From NCBI GenBank assembly GCA_022712235.1, contig JALAGW010000122.1:1-9434 (forward strand): a stretch of 9,434 nucleotides of DNA, written 5' to 3'. Below are positions 5,193 through 9,434 of this stretch, one piece after another. The notes under the pieces were generated by a model that saw only the letters and a list, made by a program, of their open reading frames with translations, was not told the origin of the DNA and made no database searches. The DNA comes from Brevundimonas sp. GTDB taxonomy: Bacteria; Pseudomonadota; Alphaproteobacteria; Caulobacterales; Caulobacteraceae. The position numbers were made by a program, and so were the translations under genes. Positions within the stretch are counted from its first letter, which is position 1. Each line of letters starts with the position of its first letter.

Positions 5193-6413
5193 ATGTTGTC
5201 TCGCGTCGCGGGCCTGTGTCTGGCCCTGTTGCTCACCGCCTGCGCCACCACGCCGGCCCCAGAGCCGCAGGCCGCCGAGCCGCCGCTGGTCATGCTGGTC
5301 TCCATCGACGGCTTCCGCGCCGACTATCTGGATCGAGGGATCACGCCCAATCTGTCGCGTCTGGCGGGCGAGGGGGCCACGGGGCCGATGCGGCCGTCCT
5401 TCCCCAGCGTGACCTTCCCCAACCACTATACCCTGGTGACGGGCCTGCATCCCGATCACCATGGCATTGTCGGCAACAATATGATCGACGGCGAACTGGG
5501 CCGGTTCTCGCTGGGCGCCAAGCAGGCGGTGACCGACCGTCGCTGGTGGGATCAGGGTGAGCCGATCTGGGTTTCGGCCGAGAAGGCGGGGGTGAAGACC
5601 GCCACCATGTTCTGGCCGGGCTCGGAAGCCGACATTCGCGGCGTGCGTCCGTCCTACTGGACCACCTTCGATCAGGGGATGCCCGGCGATGCGCGGGTGG
5701 ATCGCGTGCTGCAATGGATGGACCTGCCGGCGGATCAGCGGCCGCAGCTGACCACCCTCTATTTCGACATTGTCGACACCCAGGGCCACCACAACGGCCC
5801 AGACGCGCCCGAGACCGCCGAGGCCATCCGCTCGGTCGACGCCTCCATCGGCCGTCTGGTCGAGGGGCTGAAGGCGCGGGGGCTGTATGAGCGCACGGTC
5901 CTGGTGGTGGTGTCGGATCACGGCATGGCCGGGACCTCGCCCGAACGCGTGACCTGGATCGACGACCTGATCGACCCGTCCGCCATCCAGATCGTCTATT
6001 CCGGCGCGGTGACCTTCCTGAACCCGGTCTCCGGTCGCGAGGCCGAGGTCGAGGCGGCCCTGCTGGGCTCGCGTCCGCATCTGGACTGCTGGAGAAAGAG
6101 CGAGATCCCGGCCCGCTTCGTCCTGGGCTCCAACCCGCGCGTCTCGGCCATCGTCTGCGCCTCAGAGCCGGGCTGGACCTTCACGACCAGGGCGCGTCCG
6201 GTGACCAAGCCGGGCGGGGCGCATGGCTATGACAACTTCTCGCCGGACATGGCGGCCATCTTCATCGCTCACGGTCCGGGCGTGGTGCAGGGGCGCCGTC
6301 TGCGGGATCTGGACAGCGTGGACGTTCAACCCTTCCTCGCCCGTTTGCTGCGTATCGAAGCACCGCGCGGTGATGGGCGGGCGGAGGATACGCTGCCGGT
6401 CACGACGCGCTGA
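5193..6413 (+). CDS. Lipoprotein nucleotide pyrophosphatase/phosphodiesterase (alkaline phosphatase superfamily)
   Basis: The 406-residue product starts with a lipoprotein signal: MLSRVAGLCLALLLTAC, with lipobox LTAC and C17. Residue +2 is Ala, so sorting to the outer membrane is expected. The rest matches bacterial NPP enzymes, which hydrolyse nucleotide or other phosphodiester bonds with two zinc ions. The metal and catalytic set is complete: D39 in VSIDGFRADY, nucleophile T74 and N77 in PSFPSVTFPNHYTLVTGLHP, D195 and H199 in DIVDTQGHHNGPD, D242 and H243 in VVVSDHGM, and H344 in GGAHGYDN. The order and spacing agree with the Xanthomonas NPP type. Periplasmic release of phosphate or nucleosides from nucleotides is a likely role, but the substrate is not proven. 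The gene is divergent from the ABC operon and carries a hairpin over its ribosome binding site. Confidence 0.9.
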   Translation: MLSRVAGLCLALLLTACATTPAPEPQAAEPPLVMLVSIDGFRADYLDRGITPNLSRLAGEGATGPMRPSFPSVTFPNHYTLVTGLHPDHHGIVGNNMIDGELGRFSLGAKQAVTDRRWWDQGEPIWVSAEKAGVKTATMFWPGSEADIRGVRPSYWTTFDQGMPGDARVDRVLQWMDLPADQRPQLTTLYFDIVDTQGHHNGPDAPETAEAIRSVDASIGRLVEGLKARGLYERTVLVVVSDHGMAGTSPERVTWIDDLIDPSAIQIVYSGAVTFLNPVSGREAEVEAALLGSRPHLDCWRKSEIPARFVLGSNPRVSAIVCASEPGWTFTTRARPVTKPGGAHGYDNFSPDMAAIFIAHGPGVVQGRRLRDLDSVDVQPFLARLLRIEAPRGDGRAEDTLPVTTR

Positions 6414-6425
6414 TCGCCTCCGCGT

Positions 6426-6467
6426 CTCCCGGCCGAGGCCTCTCGCGGAGAGCCGCAGAGCCGGGAG
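6426..6467. repeat. Palindromic element 1 between the phosphodiesterase and MFS genes
   Basis: CTCCCGGC (6426-6433) pairs with GCCGGGAG (6460-6467). Inside, CTCTC (6440-6444) pairs with GAGAG (6448-6452) around a GCG loop. It begins 13 bases after the phosphodiesterase stop codon. No T-run follows, so it is not a standard terminator. Confidence 0.5.
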
Positions 6468-6500
6468 CGCCCAAGACGCAGAGATCGGCGCTTTTCGCGG

Positions 6501-6528
6501 TCCCGGATAGCCCTGCGGGCTTCCGGGA
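6501..6528. repeat. Palindromic element 2, REP-like
   Basis: TCCCGGA (6501-6507) pairs with TCCGGGA (6522-6528). After a single bulged T, AGCCC (6509-6513) pairs with GGGCT (6517-6521) around a TGC loop, giving a compact 12-bp hairpin. The form resembles the short intergenic palindromes dispersed in many alphaproteobacterial genomes. Copy number cannot be judged from one window. It touches the -35 element of the MFS promoter. Confidence 0.5.
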
Positions 6529-6556
6529 TGACGGCGGAGGGGGCGCGGTCTAGAAC
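6528..6556 (+). promoter_or_regulatory. Candidate promoter of the MFS gene
   Basis: ATGACGG (6528-6534) and TCTAGAAC (6549-6556), 14 bases apart, fit the Caulobacter housekeeping consensus TTGACGS-N10-14-GCTANAWC at 6 of 7 and 7 of 8 positions. The start site would be near 6563, about 18 bases before the ATG. Confidence 0.55.
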
Positions 6557-6580
6557 ACCCGTCCAACAGATCGGCGTTCC

Positions 6581-7822
6581 ATGTCACTGCATCATCCCAA
6601 GGTCCGCCGCGCGGCGATCGCCTTCATCCTCGTGACCGCGGTGCTGGACATCGTGGCGATGGGGATCGTCATTCCGGTCTTGCCGCATCTGATCGAGGAG
6701 TTCGTCGGCTCGAACGCCCGCGCAGGGCTGCTCAACGGCCTCTTCGTGGCCCTGTGGGCGGGGATGCAGTTCCTGGCCTCGCCGGTCATAGGCTCACTGT
6801 CGGACCAGTACGGACGACGACCGGTCATCCTTATCAGCTGCGCCGGGCTGGCGGCGGACTATGTCCTGATGGCCCTGGCGCCCAACCTGTGGTGGCTGGC
6901 GGCCGGTCGGCTGATCGCGGGCGTCACCTCGTCCAGCTTCACCACCATCTACGCCTATATGGCGGACATCACCGAGCCCGAGAAACGCGCGCGGGCCTAT
7001 GGCCTGATCGGCGCGGCCTTCTCGGGCGGTTTCGTTCTGGGGCCGGTGCTGGGCGGCTTCCTGGGCGAGTTTGGGCCGCGCGTGCCCTTCTGGGTCGCGG
7101 CCGCCATGTCGGGCCTGGCCTTCCTCTATGGCCTGTTCATCCTGCCCGAGAGCCTGACGCCCGAGAAGCGGATGCCCTTCAGCTGGCGTCGGGCGAACCC
7201 CATCGGGGCCATGATCCTGCTGAAACGGCACGTCGAGCTGACCGGCCTCGCGGTCGTGAACTTCCTGCTCTACTTCGCCCACCACGTCTTTTCGGCGGTT
7301 TTCGTTCTGTATGCCGGGCTGAGATACGACTGGGGGCCGTGGCAGGTCGGGATGCTGCTGGCCCTGGTCGGCGTGCTGGACATGATCGTGCAGGGCGTCC
7401 TGGTCGGTCCGGTTTCCAAGAAGCTGGGCGACCGGATGACCATGATCCTGGGCCTGTGCGGCGGCACGGTCGGCATCGCCCTGATGGGCTGGGCCCCGAC
7501 GGGCGTCGCCTTCATCGTCGCCATGCTGCCCAACGCCCTGTGGGGTCTGGCCATGCCGACGCTGCAATCCCTGATGACCCGACGGGTCAGCGAGAGCGAA
7601 CAGGGGCAGTTGCAGGGCGCCAACATGAGCGTCGCCTCCATCGCCGGCGTGGCCTCGCCGCTGTTCTTCGGCTGGGTTTATTCCCAATCGGTAGAGCAGG
7701 GGGCGTGGGCGCCCAATCCGGGACTGGCCTTTTATATCGCCGCAGCCGTGCTAGCGCTGGCGGCGCTGATCGGCTGGATCACCGCGCGGCGGGCGGAACG
7801 GGACGAGGTCACGCTCGTTTGA
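6581..7822 (+). CDS. Major facilitator superfamily efflux transporter, TetA-like (TCR/Tet) family
   Basis: The product has 413 residues with about twelve hydrophobic segments and is an inner-membrane proton-coupled exporter. It follows class A/C TetA closely in the N-terminal half: LDIVAMGIVIPVLP with D23, motif A GSLSDQYGRRPV (71-82) with D75, AADYVLMALAP with D93, GRLIAG with R110, and motif C GAAFSGGFVLGPVLGG (144-159). In the C-terminal half, GQLQGANMSVASIAGVASPLFF (342-363) matches the TetA GQLQG region. The residues aligning by eye with the TetA(B) transport residues H257 and D285 appear to be D267 and G295, so tetracycline export is doubtful. No tetR-type repressor gene lies beside it. 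There is no clear ribosome binding site, but a good promoter candidate lies upstream. The substrate is unknown; a general drug or metabolite exporter is the safest name. Confidence 0.88.
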   Translation: MSLHHPKVRRAAIAFILVTAVLDIVAMGIVIPVLPHLIEEFVGSNARAGLLNGLFVALWAGMQFLASPVIGSLSDQYGRRPVILISCAGLAADYVLMALAPNLWWLAAGRLIAGVTSSSFTTIYAYMADITEPEKRARAYGLIGAAFSGGFVLGPVLGGFLGEFGPRVPFWVAAAMSGLAFLYGLFILPESLTPEKRMPFSWRRANPIGAMILLKRHVELTGLAVVNFLLYFAHHVFSAVFVLYAGLRYDWGPWQVGMLLALVGVLDMIVQGVLVGPVSKKLGDRMTMILGLCGGTVGIALMGWAPTGVAFIVAMLPNALWGLAMPTLQSLMTRRVSESEQGQLQGANMSVASIAGVASPLFFGWVYSQSVEQGAWAPNPGLAFYIAAAVLALAALIGWITARRAERDEVTLV

Positions 7823-7917
7823 TCGCGGCGACGCTTCGGGGCGTTCGGCGGCCTTGATCCTGTCGAAAAGCCGAGGCCGAATGGCATGAACGCCCAAGCT
7901 TGTAGAACCGGGACGAG

Positions 7918-9306
7918 ATGAAGACTTCCAGACTGGCCCTCGCCGCCGCCCTGATGCTGTCCGCCTGCGGCCAGCCGCAACCGTCCAAGGCGCAGGAAGG
8001 CGTCTTCGCCGAGCAGCCACGCCAGGCCCCGCGCGACGCCGGAACCATGAAGTCCAGCTTCGCCCCCGTGGTGCGCGAGGCGGCGCCGGCCGTGGTCAAT
8101 ATCTCGGCGCGAGGCGTGCAGCAGGTCCGCGATCCCTTCTTCGAGCTGTTTGGCGGCGGACCGCAGTCACGCGTGACCGGCTCGATCGGTTCGGGCGTCA
8201 TCGTACGCGCCGACGGGGTGGTGGTGACGAACAACCACGTCATCCAGAACATGCAGCAGATCCGCGTCACCCTGAATGACCGGCGGGAGTTCCCTGCGCG
8301 GGTCCTGCTGGCGGACGAGCGGTCGGACATCGCCGTCCTGCAACTGGAACAGGTGGACGGCGACCTGCCTGTGCTGCGCATCGACGATCAGGAAGAGCAG
8401 CAGGTCGGAGACCTGGTCCTGGCCATCGGCAACCCGTTCGGGGTCGGCCAGACCGTGACCAACGGCATTATTTCGGCGGTGAACCGCACCGAGACGGGGA
8501 TCAGCGATTCCGGCTCCTTCATCCAGCCCGCCGCGGCCATCAATCCCGGAAACTCGGGCGGGGCTCTGGTCGACATGGACGGCGACCTGATCGGCATCAA
8601 CACGGCCATCTTCCCGCGTACCGGCTCGTCGACCGGGGTGGGCTTCGCCGTGCCTGCGACCATGGTCAAACGGGTGGTGGATTCCGCCATTGGCGGCGCC
8701 AAGTCGGTCGTCCGACCCTGGCTGGGCGTGAAGGGCGACAGCGTCAGCGCCGACATCGCTCGCAGCCTGGGCCTGTCGCGGCCGCAGGGCCTGATCGTCA
8801 CCGAGGTTTATCCGCAGGGACCAGGCGCGCGCGCGGGTCTGGAGCAGGGCGACGTCATCACCGCCATTGACGGCGCCGAGATCAATGATCAGGGCGGCCT
8901 GAACTTCCGCGTCGGCACCCGCTCGCCCAATGACACGGTGGCCGTGACCATCCTGCGGGACGGCCGGACCCAGACGCTCAACGCTCGCGTGTCGGCCTTG
9001 CCGGGGAACGCCGATCCGGGGCAGGGAACAAGCGTGGGACAGGGGGCGCTGGCCGGTCTGCAGGGCGTGGCGCTGAACCCGGCCCTGGCCGACCGTCTGG
9101 GCGGCGATCCCTTCACCAGCGGCGTGGTGGTGACCGGTCTGCAACGCAACAGCATCCCGGCTCGCATCGGCCTGCGCCCCAACGACCTGATCGTTCAGGT
9201 GGATGGCCGCCCGGCGACCTCGGTCGCGGCCCTGGGCCGGGCGCAACGCGGGTCGGAACTGACCATCGTGCGCGGCGGCCGCAGGCTGACAGGGCGGTTG
9301 CCATAG
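7918..9306 (+). CDS. DegP/HtrA-family serine endoprotease with lipoprotein signal
   Basis: The product has 462 residues and is an envelope quality-control protease that degrades misfolded proteins. The order is: lipoprotein signal MKTSRLALAAALMLSAC (lipobox LSAC, C17), trypsin-like domain (about 45-255), PDZ1 (about 265-355) and PDZ2 (about 375-460). The triad is H107 in VVVTNNHVI, D137 in DERSDIAVL and S213 in NPGNSGGAL. PDZ1 begins RPWLGVKG and contains GLIVTEVYPQGPGARAGLEQGD; PDZ2 contains SGVVVTGLQRNSIPARIGLRPND. The segment before the active Ser reads FIQPAAAINPGNSGG, where most family members have FIQTDAAIN. Residue +2 after the Cys is Gly, so outer-membrane attachment is expected, unlike soluble DegP. 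GGGA ends 4 bases before the ATG. TAGAAC at 7903-7908 could be a -10 element giving an almost leaderless mRNA, but no -35 is evident. Confidence 0.93.
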   Translation: MKTSRLALAAALMLSACGQPQPSKAQEGVFAEQPRQAPRDAGTMKSSFAPVVREAAPAVVNISARGVQQVRDPFFELFGGGPQSRVTGSIGSGVIVRADGVVVTNNHVIQNMQQIRVTLNDRREFPARVLLADERSDIAVLQLEQVDGDLPVLRIDDQEEQQVGDLVLAIGNPFGVGQTVTNGIISAVNRTETGISDSGSFIQPAAAINPGNSGGALVDMDGDLIGINTAIFPRTGSSTGVGFAVPATMVKRVVDSAIGGAKSVVRPWLGVKGDSVSADIARSLGLSRPQGLIVTEVYPQGPGARAGLEQGDVITAIDGAEINDQGGLNFRVGTRSPNDTVAVTILRDGRTQTLNARVSALPGNADPGQGTSVGQGALAGLQGVALNPALADRLGGDPFTSGVVVTGLQRNSIPARIGLRPNDLIVQVDGRPATSVAALGRAQRGSELTIVRGGRRLTGRLP

Positions 9307-9310
9307 TTTT

Positions 9311-9339
9311 GAAAAACCACCCCCCCATAGAAGGGGAGG
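9311..9339 (-). terminator. Probable intrinsic terminator for a convergent gene beyond the window
   Basis: Read on the minus strand, CCTCCCC (complement of 9333-9339) pairs with GGGGGGG (complement of 9320-9326) with one U-G wobble, around a TTCTAT loop. TGG and then TTTTT (complement of 9312-9316) follow. On the plus strand no T-run follows, so it would serve degP poorly. An outer inverted repeat, GTTTTGAA (9306-9313) with TTCAAAAC (9343-9350), encloses it. Confidence 0.5.
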
Positions 9340-9350
9340 AGATTCAAAAC

Positions 9351-9434
9351 AAAGGCCCCCCCCCAGGCCGCCAGCGGCCCCCCCGCCCCCTGGGACGTTA
9401 CGACCCCCGTTGCCCCCGGCCCCAGGCCGCGACC
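9351..9434. other. C-rich low-complexity tract at the window end
   Basis: The plus strand holds runs of 9, 7, 5, 5 and 5 C within 70 bases, with few A or T. I see no convincing coding frame on either strand. It may be real intergenic DNA or poor-quality sequence near a contig end. Confidence 0.5.

Noticed and set aside
5093..5305. N-terminal extension of the ABC ATPase by 71 residues
   Set aside because: It would overlap the divergent lipoprotein gene and its ribosome binding site, and the added residues do not resemble an ATPase. The ATG at 5092 gives the normal start.
4178..5560. 460-codon open frame on the plus strand across the ABC ATPase gene
   Set aside because: It is antisense to a clear ATPase with all motifs and runs into the phosphodiesterase gene in another frame. 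Its composition (rich in Gly, Ala, Gln, His, Asp) is typical of a shadow frame in GC-rich DNA.
5157..6080. 307-codon minus-strand frame opposite the phosphodiesterase gene
   Set aside because: The plus-strand product has the complete NPP active site; the antisense frame shows no motif and would begin inside it.
6754..7857. 367-codon plus-strand frame overlapping the MFS gene
   Set aside because: It is an out-of-frame shadow of the transporter, rich in Arg and Gly, with no hydrophobic segments or family motifs.
7844..7881. Imperfect inverted repeat in the MFS-degP gap (TTCGG...GCCT with AGGCCGAA)
   Set aside because: It has a 3-base bulge and a 19-base loop, with no U-tract. It is too weak to call a terminator or operator.
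8167..9246. 359-codon open frame on the minus strand inside the HtrA gene
   Set aside because: It is a high-GC antisense shadow of a protease with intact triad and PDZ domains, and has no recognisable domain or ribosome binding site.

Overview
The window looks like chromosomal DNA from an alphaproteobacterium, most likely Caulobacterales and close to Brevundimonas or Caulobacter. The evidence is high GC, ribosomal proteins S13, S11 and L17 and an RNA polymerase alpha subunit of alphaproteobacterial type, and a candidate promoter close to the Caulobacter housekeeping consensus. This assignment rests on recognition by eye, not on a database search. All intergenic gaps are shorter than 300 bases.

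Left part (1-2807): the window opens inside the last 62 codons of a TonB-type C-terminal domain protein. The alpha operon follows: rpsM, rpsK, rpoA and rplQ. It starts at a strong sigma-70-like promoter just after the TonB-like gene and ends at a textbook intrinsic terminator behind rplQ. The rpsK-rpoA and rpoA-rplQ gaps each hold a hairpin without a U-tract.

Middle part (2810-5192): a GNAT acetyltransferase gene, possibly transcribed without a leader, runs head-on into a two-gene ABC-2 transporter operon on the minus strand. The ATPase gene is upstream and the permease gene downstream, overlapping by 11 bases. The two convergent stop codons form the ends of a single 12-base palindrome.

Right part (5193-9306): three plus-strand genes encode cell-envelope proteins. 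They are a lipoprotein nucleotide pyrophosphatase/phosphodiesterase, a TetA-like major facilitator pump with its own candidate promoter next to palindromic repeats, and a DegP/HtrA-type serine protease with a lipoprotein signal and two PDZ domains. The last 128 bases hold a probable terminator for a convergent gene beyond the window, then a C-rich tract of doubtful quality.

The first operon makes ribosomal subunits and the polymerase scaffold. The remaining genes are ordinary envelope, transport and modification functions. I see no CRISPR array, transposase, phage gene, tRNA or toxin-antitoxin pair, and no clear sign of an undescribed multi-gene system. The points worth a second look are regulatory structures in the gaps and residue changes in the MFS pump and the protease.
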